Below, piece by piece: positions 27,930-37,365 of a DNA stretch of 64,000 nt; positions within the stretch are counted from its first letter, which is position 1, and each line of letters starts with the position of its first letter. The notes below the pieces were generated by a model. It saw only the letters and a list, made by a program, of their open reading frames with translations. It ran no database searches and was not told the origin of the DNA. This DNA comes from Komarekiella atlantica HA4396-MV6. GTDB lineage: Bacteria > Cyanobacteriota > Cyanobacteriia > Cyanobacteriales > Nostocaceae. Location: contig JAHHHK010000011.1 in the NCBI GenBank assembly GCA_019359395.1, forward strand, positions 151,159 to 215,158, written 5' to 3'. A program made the position numbers and the translations under genes.

Positions 27930-30900
27930 CGACTTGAGCACAAGGCGCGATCGCTTTTTGTTACCTTTGGATTAGTCTGCAAATATTCCTTTAGTAAATT
28001 ACAGCCTCGTGCTAATAAATTTTCTAGCTTAATATCTGCCAAATTCTGGAAAATCACTGTGCCTTTGCCACTACCCACAGCCAGAGTTTTGCCATCAGGG
28101 CTAAAACTGACACTAGTTAACTCACCTTTATCACCTTTCAAAGCAATCAATAACGTCCCTTCCCGGTTCCAAAGCTTCACTTTGTCATCACTGCTAGCGA
28201 CTAAAGTCTTACCATCGGGGCTAAAACTGACACTAATAAAACTATCACCATCTCCTGCGAGATTGGTTAGCAACTGACCGTCCCGACGCCAGAGTTTCAC
28301 TAGGCTATCAGTACTAACCGAGGCAATAGTTTGGCTATCAGGCGACCATGCTACCCCGTTAACCCGACGGCTATGACCAGTTAAGGTATATAGAAGTTTA
28401 CCCTCTCGATTCCAAAGCTTGACTGTTTTATCATCGCTAGCTGATGCTAGCAACTTACCATCCGGGCTGAAGCTTACCCAATTCACTGCATCTTTATGAC
28501 CTTGCAAAGTATTGAGCAGTTTACCGTTTTGGCTCCACAGCTTGACTGTTTTATCTTTACTCGCTGAGGCAATGGTCTGACCATCGGCTGACCATGCTAC
28601 ACCTAAGACCGCATCATTATGACTTTGCAAGGTGTTGAGTAGTTTACCGTCTTGGCTCCAAAGCTTGATTGTTTTATCTTTACTCGCTGAAGCAACGATC
28701 GCTTGACCTTTGGGGTTGAAACTAACGCCCCAAACTTCACCCTGATGACCTTTTAAGGTGTTGAGCAGTTTACCGTCTTGGCTCCAAAGCTTTACCGTTT
28801 TATCTCGACTTGCTGCGGCTAAGATGCGATCGTCAGGACTAAAACTGATACTAGTCACCCAATCATCATTCTTAACCCTTGGTCGCAGCAACACATCATC
28901 CCAACGCCAGAGTTTAATAGTTTTGTCTCGACTGGCAGAAGCCAGAGTGTAACCATCAGGGCTGAAACTGACGCTATTAACCCAATTATTATGTCCCCGC
29001 AGGGTTCCTAGTAGTACACCCTCAGAACTCCAGAGTTTAAGTGTTTCGTCGGTACTTGCTGAAGCAATGGTGTTACCATCGCGGCTGAAAGCTACACTGG
29101 TGACGCCAGCACTATGACCTGATAAGGTTCTCAGTAGCTTACCCTCTAGACTCCAGAGTTTGGTAGTTTGATCCAAACTAGCGGAAGCAATCGTTTTACC
29201 ATCAGGCGACCACGCTACACCTTTAACTGCATCATCGTGTCCTTGTAAGGTTTTAAGCAATTTACCATCGCGACTCCACAGTTTTATGGTTTTGTCGGTA
29301 CTCCCGGAAGCAATAATTTGACCATCGGGCGACCAAGCTAAAGTCAAAACTGCATAACCATGATCCTGTAAGCTTTTGAGCAATTTACCGTCTTGAGTCC
29401 ACAGTTTTACCGTTTTGTCGGTACTCGCCGAAGCAACAATTTGACCATCAGGGCTGAAACTGACACTATTCACTACAGCTTCATGCCCTGGTAAGGTTTT
29501 GAGTAATTGACCTTCTCGATTCCAAAGTTTCACCGTCTTGTCTTGACTAGCAGAAGCAATGATTTGACCATCAGGGCTAAAACTGACGCTGTTAACCACA
29601 TCTTCATGACCCGTCAACGTTTTGACCAAACTACCATCAAGACGCCAGAGTTTTATTGTAGTATCAGCACTGGCCGAAGCTATCAAAGAGCGATCGGGGC
29701 TGAATGTGGCGCTATTCACTCCAGACACATGTCCCTCTAAGCGGTTATACTCTCTCACTGCGTAAACTGACTGGTATAAAGCCGTTTGTACCTGCTCTCT
29801 CGTATAAGAATCTACCCAGACTGTATGTTGCAGTTTTCTCCCTGCTTTTAAAGCTTCCTTTAAGCTATCAACACCTTTTTGTGACGCAAAAAGGGCTTCG
29901 CTAGATGCGCTGAGGGTTTTAATCTCGCTATCTACTGCTGTCACAATGGAAACACTTAACCCCAATATGGCTAGGACGGAAGCAGTTAGAGCGATTTTTA
30001 AAGAACGATTTAATTGAACTTCACTGAGCCTTTGTTTTTTTTGACTTTCGGCTAGTTGACTTGTTAAATCTTTTTCTTTGATTTCAGCTCGCAATTGCTC
30101 AATTTCCAACTGACTCAATTCTTCTCGCTTGCGTAGCTCCCGTAATTCTGTTAATAAATCTAATCCCTGTTGGGGATGAGTCTCTACTAGTTTACCTTGC
30201 TGCTTTTTTTGTCTGAGTTCACTTTTTAGTCGCTCAATCTCAGATTGACTTTGTTCTACTTTGTAGCGTAGCTGATTAAGTTGTACTTGTAAGCTCGATT
30301 CTTGTTGTTGCAAGTAACGAATCAAGTCTACTAAATAATCATGAATTAGTTGATAGCGTTCGGGAACATCGGGAAATAGAACTACTAAGCCGGAGCGCAC
30401 TAAAATATCTAATACTAACTCTAATTTGCCAGAATCTTCTAATTCTGACAGTTGTGCTGCTAGCTCAGCACGAGTTTTAAAAGGTCGTTGGTTGCTTTCA
30501 TCTGTTAATAAGTACAAGACGAGTAAAGCGGCTCGTTCATTTTCTGGGCCGCAGTCTCTAATAAGTTCTTTAATATATCGCTCGATGAGTTTGTTGGGTC
30601 TATATGGCTGATATTCTTCTAACTTGGTAATTCGCTCATCTTGGATTTGCGCTCCAACTACCTGCAATTCAATGGGACGGACTTCGCCAAATTCTGTGGA
30701 TAAATCCTCAACTAAAGCATCAATTAAAGCAGGTTCTAAATTAAACTGAGAACGTTCTGTTAATTTACGAATAATAGCTTTGGCATATTCTGGGGAAAAA
30801 TTATTTAGCTGATAACGGATATGTTTGTCAAGAATATTATTGTTAATCGCTTCTAATGCCGAAAGATGTTTAAACTCTAATAAACGATGCAAATAATCTT

Positions 30901-33070
30901 CTCGTAAGGAGAGGATAACTTTAACAAAAGGTATTTTGAGGCAGTAGCTAATAAATCTATCAAATTCTTGCTTTTGATTGCGATCGCTATAACCAAAGAA
31001 AAATTCTTCAAACTGGTCAAAAATCAAAACTGTGATCAGATGCTCGTCAGCGTTTTCGCGTAATTGTTGCAAAATCCGGGCGATCACAACATCCATAGAG
31101 TACGATAAAGCTTCCGATACAATGACTGCTTCTCCTCTGATGTGAGTCATCGCCTCACTTAAAGATTTTCCTAATTCCTGTACCCAATTGGTATAAACTT
31201 GCAGTACAACAGGCACGGCTATTTGATCGCCAATCGCGCGATTTTGCAATGCTGGAACTAAGCCCGCAGTTACAGTAGAACTTTTACCTACTCCTGACTG
31301 ACCATGAATCACCGTCAGCTTTTGATCGGCGCGGCTAATTCTGCCAATTAAGTTATTAATATCTCGTTCACGACCAGAAGCGGCAATTTCTAAAGCAAGG
31401 CTGCTATTCCCAGAAGATGACATCAATGCTGGATTTGTCGCCTGTCTTTGAGGTTGTAAACGACCTGCACCAATGAAAGCCCGAAAACCATACTGCTGCT
31501 CAACAGAACGTCGTTTTTGGCGAATGTAATAGGCTTCTAAATACCGACCTTCTTCAAAATAAAGCGATCGCAACCTCCGCAATAGTCGAATATAACGATG
31601 GGCATCGTATTGAGGTGCGCTACTTTCTAAAGCTTCTGGAAGTTCTTTTGTCGCCTTTTCCAGATATTCACCAGCGACTTCTAGCTCACCCAAATTTCGC
31701 TGTGCTTTCGCTAAAACTAGATAATAAATTTGCCCCAAAAGCAATGGGAATAAGCAGTTATAAGGGTCACTATGCTTTTTTGCCTCAGCTAATTTTAATA
31801 GTGAGACATGTGCCAATATACTCGCCTGTCCCCACCGTGACTGCTGCACAGCCACTTGAGCCAGAAAACCGTAGTCACAAGCAAGTTGGATTTGACCACC
31901 ATAAGTTTGATGTAACTCCAAAGACTTTTGAGCAATAATCTGCAATTCTTCCCACTCTTGCAAATGTTGCAAAACTTCAGCGAGTTGACCAATAAACTCA
32001 GCGACTATATCTGGACGTCCAGCCACCTGCAAAACATCTAAGCATTGCTGAAAATAAGATTTAGCAGCAGACCAATGGCGGCGATTTTCTGTCGGATTTT
32101 GCTCTGCTAAGCGGCAATAACATAGTCCGATATAAAACAGTAACACTCCCTGCCGCAGAAGATCAGAAGATGGTGGAATAGGAGGATAGGAGGATTGAAA
32201 AAAGTTCTCCCCTTCCTCCCCTCTCTCCCGGTTGTTGAGCGGCTTGTGCCGAGCGAAGTCGAGGTAAGTCGAAACACTTCCCCTCTCCTCCTCTCCCCTT
32301 CCTCCCTGCTGCTGCCATTGCAAGCTTTGCTGAAAATGGGTTAAAGCTGTATCGATTTTGTTACTAACATAATCATCTAAACCAAAAACAAATTCCAAAC
32401 TGGCGTGTAATTCTGGTTCTAAGCTGATACCACGATTTTGCAACTCTCTAATGGCAAAGTGGAGTTCATAGCTATGTTCCCAGGCTTGCTCCAAAGTGGC
32501 ATAATGGTCTGCAACTTGAGATTCTTGATTTGCAGTATCACTGTGCAAAACTGTGGCGAACAAAGAATTAGTTTCCTGTTGCAGAAATTGCATCAACTCC
32601 GAAGTAGTCATTTCAAACCGAATCGGCGTAGCCGCCCAACTAGCAAAATCTGGTGCTAAACGTACTACCTTTTGCAATACCTCGTCATTTACCCACAAAA
32701 TCATCGGAAATGGGTGACGTTTGCGAAATTCATCACGAATATGATTGATTGACCTGAGTAAGTCATCAATTCCATCCACTGAATCTAAACCATAAACCAT
32801 CAATGCCGATGGTTGCTGCTCTGTAAGCTGTAAATGGATAGCTGTATAAAGACTTCTGACATTGTGAGGCAAAACTACCTTTTGAATCTGGTACGCCCCT
32901 AAAAAGAGTTCATCGAGTCGTTGCAACACCCGCTCTTGCAAGGCTTTATAGTTACAGCACACCAAAACTACGGAGAATTGACCGCTAGAAAGAGCAACTG
33001 CTCGTCCCAAACTCCGCAAAGCACGCTCGTTGGTTGCTTTTACATCTGCTTGTGGGTGTCGTTCAACCAT
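27926..33070 (-). CDS. Large STAND NTPase: degenerate ATPase domain + TPR + nSTAND + coiled coil + TM + 14 WD40 repeats
   Basis: 1714 residues. 1-180: an ATPase-like domain with strand and Walker B-like ALMVYGLD but no Walker A. 190-545: TPR-like helices, interrupted at about 254-302 by a low-complexity insert from a repeat element. Near 589: HGQSGVGKSSTVTAG (Walker A) and LITVLIFDQFEEFFFG (Walker B), typical of nSTAND with conflict-system relatives. 930-1020: long coiled coil. 1023-1043: one hydrophobic helix (IALTASVLAILGLSVSIVTA). 1105-1700: 14 WD40 repeats (GHEDVVNSVSFSPDGQ type), enough for two seven-bladed propellers. Predicted as a membrane-linked, ATP-driven ligand-sensing switch. Its start overlaps the upstream ATPase gene by 31 bp. 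No toxic effector domain is visible. Confidence 0.88.
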   Translation of the reverse strand: MVERHPQADVKATNERALRSLGRAVALSSGQFSVVLVCCNYKALQERVLQRLDELFLGAYQIQKVVLPHNVRSLYTAIHLQLTEQQPSALMVYGLDSVDGIDDLLRSINHIRDEFRKRHPFPMILWVNDEVLQKVVRLAPDFASWAATPIRFEMTTSELMQFLQQETNSLFATVLHSDTANQESQVADHYATLEQAWEHSYELHFAIRELQNRGISLEPELHASLEFVFGLDDYVSNKIDTALTHFQQSLQWQQQGGRGEEERGSVSTYLDFARHKPLNNRERGEEGENFFQSSYPPIPPSSDLLRQGVLLFYIGLCYCRLAEQNPTENRRHWSAAKSYFQQCLDVLQVAGRPDIVAEFIGQLAEVLQHLQEWEELQIIAQKSLELHQTYGGQIQLACDYGFLAQVAVQQSRWGQASILAHVSLLKLAEAKKHSDPYNCLFPLLLGQIYYLVLAKAQRNLGELEVAGEYLEKATKELPEALESSAPQYDAHRYIRLLRRLRSLYFEEGRYLEAYYIRQKRRSVEQQYGFRAFIGAGRLQPQRQATNPALMSSSGNSSLALEIAASGRERDINNLIGRISRADQKLTVIHGQSGVGKSSTVTAGLVPALQNRAIGDQIAVPVVLQVYTNWVQELGKSLSEAMTHIRGEAVIVSEALSYSMDVVIARILQQLRENADEHLITVLIFDQFEEFFFGYSDRNQKQEFDRFISYCLKIPFVKVILSLREDYLHRLLEFKHLSALEAINNNILDKHIRYQLNNFSPEYAKAIIRKLTERSQFNLEPALIDALVEDLSTEFGEVRPIELQVVGAQIQDERITKLEEYQPYRPNKLIERYIKELIRDCGPENERAALLVLYLLTDESNQRPFKTRAELAAQLSELEDSGKLELVLDILVRSGLVVLFPDVPERYQLIHDYLVDLIRYLQQQESSLQVQLNQLRYKVEQSQSEIERLKSELRQKKQQGKLVETHPQQGLDLLTELRELRKREELSQLEIEQLRAEIKEKDLTSQLAESQKKQRLSEVQLNRSLKIALTASVLAILGLSVSIVTAVDSEIKTLSASSEALFASQKGVDSLKEALKAGRKLQHTVWVDSYTREQVQTALYQSVYAVREYNRLEGHVSGVNSATFSPDRSLIASASADTTIKLWRLDGSLVKTLTGHEDVVNSVSFSPDGQIIASASQDKTVKLWNREGQLLKTLPGHEAVVNSVSFSPDGQIVASASTDKTVKLWTQDGKLLKSLQDHGYAVLTLAWSPDGQIIASGSTDKTIKLWSRDGKLLKTLQGHDDAVKGVAWSPDGKTIASASLDQTTKLWSLEGKLLRTLSGHSAGVTSVAFSRDGNTIASASTDETLKLWSSEGVLLGTLRGHNNWVNSVSFSPDGYTLASASRDKTIKLWRWDDVLLRPRVKNDDWVTSISFSPDDRILAAASRDKTVKLWSQDGKLLNTLKGHQGEVWGVSFNPKGQAIVASASKDKTIKLWSQDGKLLNTLQSHNDAVLGVAWSADGQTIASASKDKTVKLWSQNGKLLNTLQGHKDAVNWVSFSPDGKLLASASDDKTVKLWNREGKLLYTLTGHSRRVNGVAWSPDSQTIASVSTDSLVKLWRRDGQLLTNLAGDGDSFISVSFSPDGKTLVASSDDKVKLWNREGTLLIALKGDKGELTSVSFSPDGKTLAVGSGKGTVIFQNLADIKLENLLARGCNLLKEYLQTNPKVTKSDRALCSSR
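32160..32312. repeat. Repeat element inserted in frame within the STAND gene
   Basis: The core 32231-32275 (starts gttgttgagcggcttgtgcc, ends gaggtaagtcgaaac) is a familiar intergenic repeat of Nostoc-type genomes. It is flanked by purine/pyrimidine-skewed runs (ccccttcctcccctctctcc). It adds about 45 low-complexity residues (GGRGEEERGS..., NNRERGEEG) to the TPR region without breaking the frame. Confidence 0.7.
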
Positions 33071-34377
33071 GATTTAAATTTTTGCGTCTCTGCTAAAACT
33101 GGGTTGACGGCAAACCAAGCTCCTCGATGATCGCGGTATTCAAATACAAATAGACTTCGCAATAGGGTGTGATATGCTATGTCACCACCGACTCTTTGCT
33201 GTTGCACCACCTGAAAGATTAATTCCCATTCATGGGGATCAAGGGCATTAGCTCGGTAATCTCGCTGTCTTTGAATCACCAGCTCAACACAGTCCCGCTC
33301 AAAGGGTGGATCTTGTTCTCGCAGACAGTCAAACAGCAACCCTAGCAAGTCGCGTACATGACCACCGCTAATCAAACACAACCGATCTAAGGTTTCTAAA
33401 TTATCAAACACTTGTGTTATTAAGCCTAACCGATCGCTAGGTAGAATATCTGGGAAGGCTCTAGCTAGCACCATTTGTCGCATCATTGCCAGCCCTTGAG
33501 GGAAAATCTCTCCAGAACGTAAACGTACTGGGATCATTGGCAATACTTTCGGCGCTACGCCACCACCTAAGCGATGTTGAAGTTCAGCGCTGTCGTTGGA
33601 GAAAATCAGGGCTAGGGGAATAGTGTAGACTACATGACAATGCAATTTACGTAGCTGCTCACCTCGCTCTATAAATAAATATTCTGGCAGCGATCGCCCA
33701 GATGGTAAAGGCCGAATTGCTACCCGATCTAAATTATCAACAATTACCACTAAACCTTGTTTGCCTAGAGCTTTTAATTCTTTGTTGGCATGTTCTAACA
33801 ATTCTTTATTAATTGAGTGCAAAATATTTGCCGTTCGCGGTTCTAGGTAGTCTCTTAACCGCCGTCTTAACTGCGGACTTTCTTTTGTTTTAGCTGTAAT
33901 TTTGGCAATTCCAACAGACAACTCTGCTTCTACCCCAAGTTCAATTGGCGTTTGGAGAAAATCTCTAATTTCAGCAAACAATTTAGTAAAATATTTCGGC
34001 TTTAACCCGATTTTCATCGCTTCTAGGCTTTCACTTACCTGTCCCGCGATCGCTAATAAAATATCAGTCACATCTACATCTGCCATTTCAAGGACATGAG
34101 TAGACTCAAAGTAAACTACATGAAATTTTTGCTCCTCTAACTCGGCTTTGAGTCGCAATAATTCTGTTGATTTTCCACAGCCAAGATGCCCTGTAAATAG
34201 CTGACAAGTAGGTGCATCTGGCGATATTTTGGTAATCGTGCGCTGCAAAGCTTCAATTATTTTGCCACCCCGCACCGCAGCAAAATCGATATAGTATCGG
34301 CGATCATGCAGATTTCCCATCATTAGTGGTCTGCTCGGATTGCAAGCCTGATAAAATCTTTCTAAATCTAGGAGCAT
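33040..34377 (-). CDS. AAA/STAND-like P-loop ATPase, partner of the WD40 STAND protein
   Basis: 445 residues. Walker A FTGHLGCGKSTELLRL at about 60-75; Walker B GLVVIVDNLDR near 205-215; a sensor-like region VVYTIPLALIF; and a C-terminal helical part with GGHVRDLLGLLFDCLRE, reminiscent of AAA+ lid domains. No nuclease, TIR or membrane segment. First gene of a tight operon whose second gene (31 bp overlap) encodes the 1714-residue STAND protein, so a physical or functional partnership is likely. The family appears to be widespread in cyanobacteria as unnamed ATP-binding proteins; I know no assigned function. Confidence 0.8.
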   Translation of the reverse strand: MLLDLERFYQACNPSRPLMMGNLHDRRYYIDFAAVRGGKIIEALQRTITKISPDAPTCQLFTGHLGCGKSTELLRLKAELEEQKFHVVYFESTHVLEMADVDVTDILLAIAGQVSESLEAMKIGLKPKYFTKLFAEIRDFLQTPIELGVEAELSVGIAKITAKTKESPQLRRRLRDYLEPRTANILHSINKELLEHANKELKALGKQGLVVIVDNLDRVAIRPLPSGRSLPEYLFIERGEQLRKLHCHVVYTIPLALIFSNDSAELQHRLGGGVAPKVLPMIPVRLRSGEIFPQGLAMMRQMVLARAFPDILPSDRLGLITQVFDNLETLDRLCLISGGHVRDLLGLLFDCLREQDPPFERDCVELVIQRQRDYRANALDPHEWELIFQVVQQQRVGGDIAYHTLLRSLFVFEYRDHRGAWFAVNPVLAETQKFKSWLNDTHKQM

Positions 34378-35027
34378 AACTAATCGACTCCAGTTAAGGA
34401 ACAGTGGAGATTACAAAATCTGCTAAATATATTTACTTTTAGGAATTTATGCTTTACTGTAATACATCTCACTCCAATTACAAACTAAAATAACAGCATT
34501 TCGGATGGTTTCGCATATCTCTGTGCCATCCGGTGATGCTTTCATTTCTTAACCAATAAGTACAAATACTCCTAAAATTACGAGTTAAAAAATCGCTCAC
34601 AGAGAAAAATGTATTTCTATAAATTGTAAAAATATTAAGCTAATAAAAAGGTACTGTTGAGTACAATTCTGATGTGTTCCTGAACATTAAATTATTTTCA
34701 GTACTCATCATCAAAATCTAAACTTACCATCAGTTTTAGTCATAAATATAGGCATGTAAATAAACGCGATCGCATTTCTTGATACACTAAATTATAAACA
34801 TTTGTAGCTGATGTTAAGTAACTAATTACTGTTGTGGTATTTCAGTTAACAAATAAATGTAAACGCTCTCTTTTTGGTAGGCGATCGCGTGGTTGTAATA
34901 GTTAATAAAATTTGTCCTTCATTCTCTTGAATAGCTTTTTCACAAATGAGTTCCTTCGTATAAGTGTGGTGATAACTCAATACTAGATAGCATAGAGGCA
35001 TCACGGTACGGAGGTGATTAACAACTG
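34378..35027. other. 650 bp gap upstream of the ATPase operon
   Basis: AT-rich and without coding signs. A hairpin is formed by cggatgg (34502) and ccatccg (34528). Two HIP1 sites are present. It must contain the divergent promoters of the ATPase-STAND operon and the methyltransferase at 35028; a GGAGGTGAT Shine-Dalgarno precedes the latter. Confidence 0.6.
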
Positions 35028-35600
35028 ATGAGCATTGTAGACAGTATTTTTATGCGTATGTTCGGTCGCCCCCAAGGTATGCTAGGCAAGTTTGGTGGCA
35101 TGATCATGGCACGCATGAATAAAGCGTTCACTTACTCAGTCATCGACCTGCTCGACATTCAGCCGAACGACAAAGTACTGGAAGTTGGATTTGGCTCTGG
35201 AGTAGGCATTCAACGTCTGTCCCAGCTGGCATCAGCAGGATATATCGCAGGCATCGATTACTCTCAAGAAATGGTCGCGCAAGCTACAGCTCGGAACATG
35301 GCAGAGATTGAGGCAGTAAGGGTCGATTTGCGGCAAGGTTCGGTGGAAAGTTTGCCGTTTGAAGACAACACATTTGATAAAGCGCTGGCGGTTAACTCCA
35401 TGCAAGTCTGGCCAGATGCCGTAGTTGGGCTGCGGGAAATGCGACGAGTTATGAAGGTTGGTGGCAGAATAGCGCTTGGTTTTACTTCTTATTCAGGGCA
35501 GTCGAATACCGGATTAACTCAAATACTCACGACTGCTGGCTTCACTCAAGCACGCTTAGTGGAGACAGATCGCGGTTTTTGTGCATTAGCGATGGCATAA
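35028..35600 (+). CDS. Class I SAM-dependent methyltransferase (UbiE-like)
   Basis: 190 residues with motif I VLEVGFGSGVGIQRLS, acidic GIDYSQEMV, SVESLPFEDNTFDKALAVNSM (motif II) and MRRVMKVGGRIALGF (motif III). It is a soluble small-molecule methyltransferase of unknown substrate. A strong Shine-Dalgarno (ggaggtgatt) at about 35010-35018 supports the start. The protein is short for the family but ends cleanly. Its downstream flank carries the repeat phrase gccggaggcgatgcctacggcgg. Confidence 0.88.
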   Translation: MSIVDSIFMRMFGRPQGMLGKFGGMIMARMNKAFTYSVIDLLDIQPNDKVLEVGFGSGVGIQRLSQLASAGYIAGIDYSQEMVAQATARNMAEIEAVRVDLRQGSVESLPFEDNTFDKALAVNSMQVWPDAVVGLREMRRVMKVGGRIALGFTSYSGQSNTGLTQILTTAGFTQARLVETDRGFCALAMA

Positions 35601-35805
35601 CCACCTGCCGGAGGCGATGCCTACGGCGGTAAACTACGCACCATAAGCAACGATGAAAGACGAATGCCATCTAAAAGCTATTCATGACCATGTTTTCAAT
35701 GACTTGGTACTTCATATCACCTTCTCTATCCTTAGCCCAAGTTAAGGTTGAGCAATCATGTAAAATTATGAGTAGAAATATTAAGAATTTTAAAATTAAG
35801 TATCA

Positions 35806-37317
35806 ATGTCCAATCTCTCTCTTGACAAAAGTAAATCCCGCGTCATTGTTATCGGTGCGGGAATTGGTGGGTTGACTGCTGGGGCATTGTTAGCTCATAA
35901 AGGTTACAGCGTCTTAATTTTGGATCAAGCTCTTGTGCCTGGAGGCTGTGCTTCTACATTTAAACGTTCAGGATTTACCTTTGATGTGGGAGCGACTCAA
36001 GTAGCGGGGTTAGAACCAGGAGGGATTCACCACCGCATTTTCTCAGAATTGGCAATAGATTTACCTGAAGCGACACCTTGTGATCCTGCTTGTGCAGTAT
36101 ATTTGCCTGGTGAGGTGACACCAATTAACGTCTGGCGCGACCCAGAGAAATGGCAAGCAGAAAGACAAAGGCAGTTTCCAGGTAGCGAACCTTTTTGGCA
36201 GTTGATGGCAACTTTGTTTGCAGCTAGTTGGGAATTTCAAGGACGCGATCCAGTGCTACCACCGCGTAACTTGTGGGACTTATGGCAGCTGGCTCAAGCA
36301 GTACGTCCCAGTACATTAATTACCGTACCATTCACCTTATTTACAGTAGGAGATGCTTTACGGTTGTATGGACTGGGAAGCGACCAACGACTGAGAACAT
36401 TCTTAGATTTGCAACTCAAGCTGTATTCTCAGGTCAATGCCGATGAAACAGCCTTACTTTATGCCGCCACAGCGTTGAGTGTATCCCAACTACCCCAAGG
36501 ATTGTTTCATCTCCAGGGTAGTATGCAGGTATTAAGCGATCGCTTAGTAGAAGCTCTAGAAAGAGACGGTGGCAAACTATTAATGCGCCACACAGTAGAA
36601 CATATCAAAGTAGAAAGTGGCAAAGCTACCGCTGTCGTCATCAGAAATCAGAAAACTGGCGAAGTGTGGACAGAAGCCACCGACCATGTAGTTGCCAATG
36701 TCGCCGTGCAAAACCTGGTGCAGTTGTTAGGACAGGCTCCACCTGGCTATAAACACCGAGTGGAAAAACTACCCCAAGCATCGGGAGCGTTTGTAGTGTA
36801 TTTAGGCGTAGATGCCAGTGCCATTCCGCCTGAGTGTCCTCCCCACTTACAATTTATGTACGATGCCAATGGCCCGATTGGCGAAAATAATTCCTTGTTT
36901 GTTTCCGTCAGCCATCCTGGAGATGGTCGCGCACCAGATGGAAAAGCGACAATTATCGCTTCTTCATTTGTAGATCCTGCACCTTGGTGGAGTACTGACA
37001 ATTATTCATTGCTCAAACAAAAGTATACAGACGAAGCGATCGCCCGCCTCGCCCAATACTTCTATTTAAAACCGGAAACTATTATCCATCAAGAAGCTGC
37101 AACACCCCGTACCTTTGCTCATTACACAGCACGCGATCGCGGTATAGTCGGTGGCATTGGTCAAAGAATACCCACATTTGGCCCTTTTGGTTTTGCTAAT
37201 CGCACACCTATTAATCATTTGTGGTTAGTCGGTGACTCCACCCATCCCGGCGAAGGTACTGCTGGGGTGAGTTACTCAGCGCTAACAGTGGTCAGGCAGA
37301 TTGAAGCACTAAAGTAG
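35806..37317 (+). CDS. crtD: Carotenoid desaturase, CrtD type (C-3',4' desaturase)
   Basis: 503 residues. N-terminal FAD motif VIVIGAGIGGLTAGALLAHKGYSVLILDQ, GGCASTFKRSGFTFDVGATQ and the C-terminal FAD-binding WLVGDSTHPGEGTAGVSYSALT are typical of phytoene-desaturase-like oxidoreductases. Length and sequence agree best with the cyanobacterial CrtD group, needed for the 3',4' double bond of myxol-type xanthophylls. The CrtH carotene isomerase is the main alternative. It probably acts at the membrane. Followed 48 bp later by a serine hydrolase gene on the same strand. Confidence 0.78.
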   Translation: MSNLSLDKSKSRVIVIGAGIGGLTAGALLAHKGYSVLILDQALVPGGCASTFKRSGFTFDVGATQVAGLEPGGIHHRIFSELAIDLPEATPCDPACAVYLPGEVTPINVWRDPEKWQAERQRQFPGSEPFWQLMATLFAASWEFQGRDPVLPPRNLWDLWQLAQAVRPSTLITVPFTLFTVGDALRLYGLGSDQRLRTFLDLQLKLYSQVNADETALLYAATALSVSQLPQGLFHLQGSMQVLSDRLVEALERDGGKLLMRHTVEHIKVESGKATAVVIRNQKTGEVWTEATDHVVANVAVQNLVQLLGQAPPGYKHRVEKLPQASGAFVVYLGVDASAIPPECPPHLQFMYDANGPIGENNSLFVSVSHPGDGRAPDGKATIIASSFVDPAPWWSTDNYSLLKQKYTDEAIARLAQYFYLKPETIIHQEAATPRTFAHYTARDRGIVGGIGQRIPTFGPFGFANRTPINHLWLVGDSTHPGEGTAGVSYSALTVVRQIEALK

Positions 37318-37365
37318 AATCGGACAGCACTGAACAAACCCAGAACAAGAAAGCAGGGTATACCG

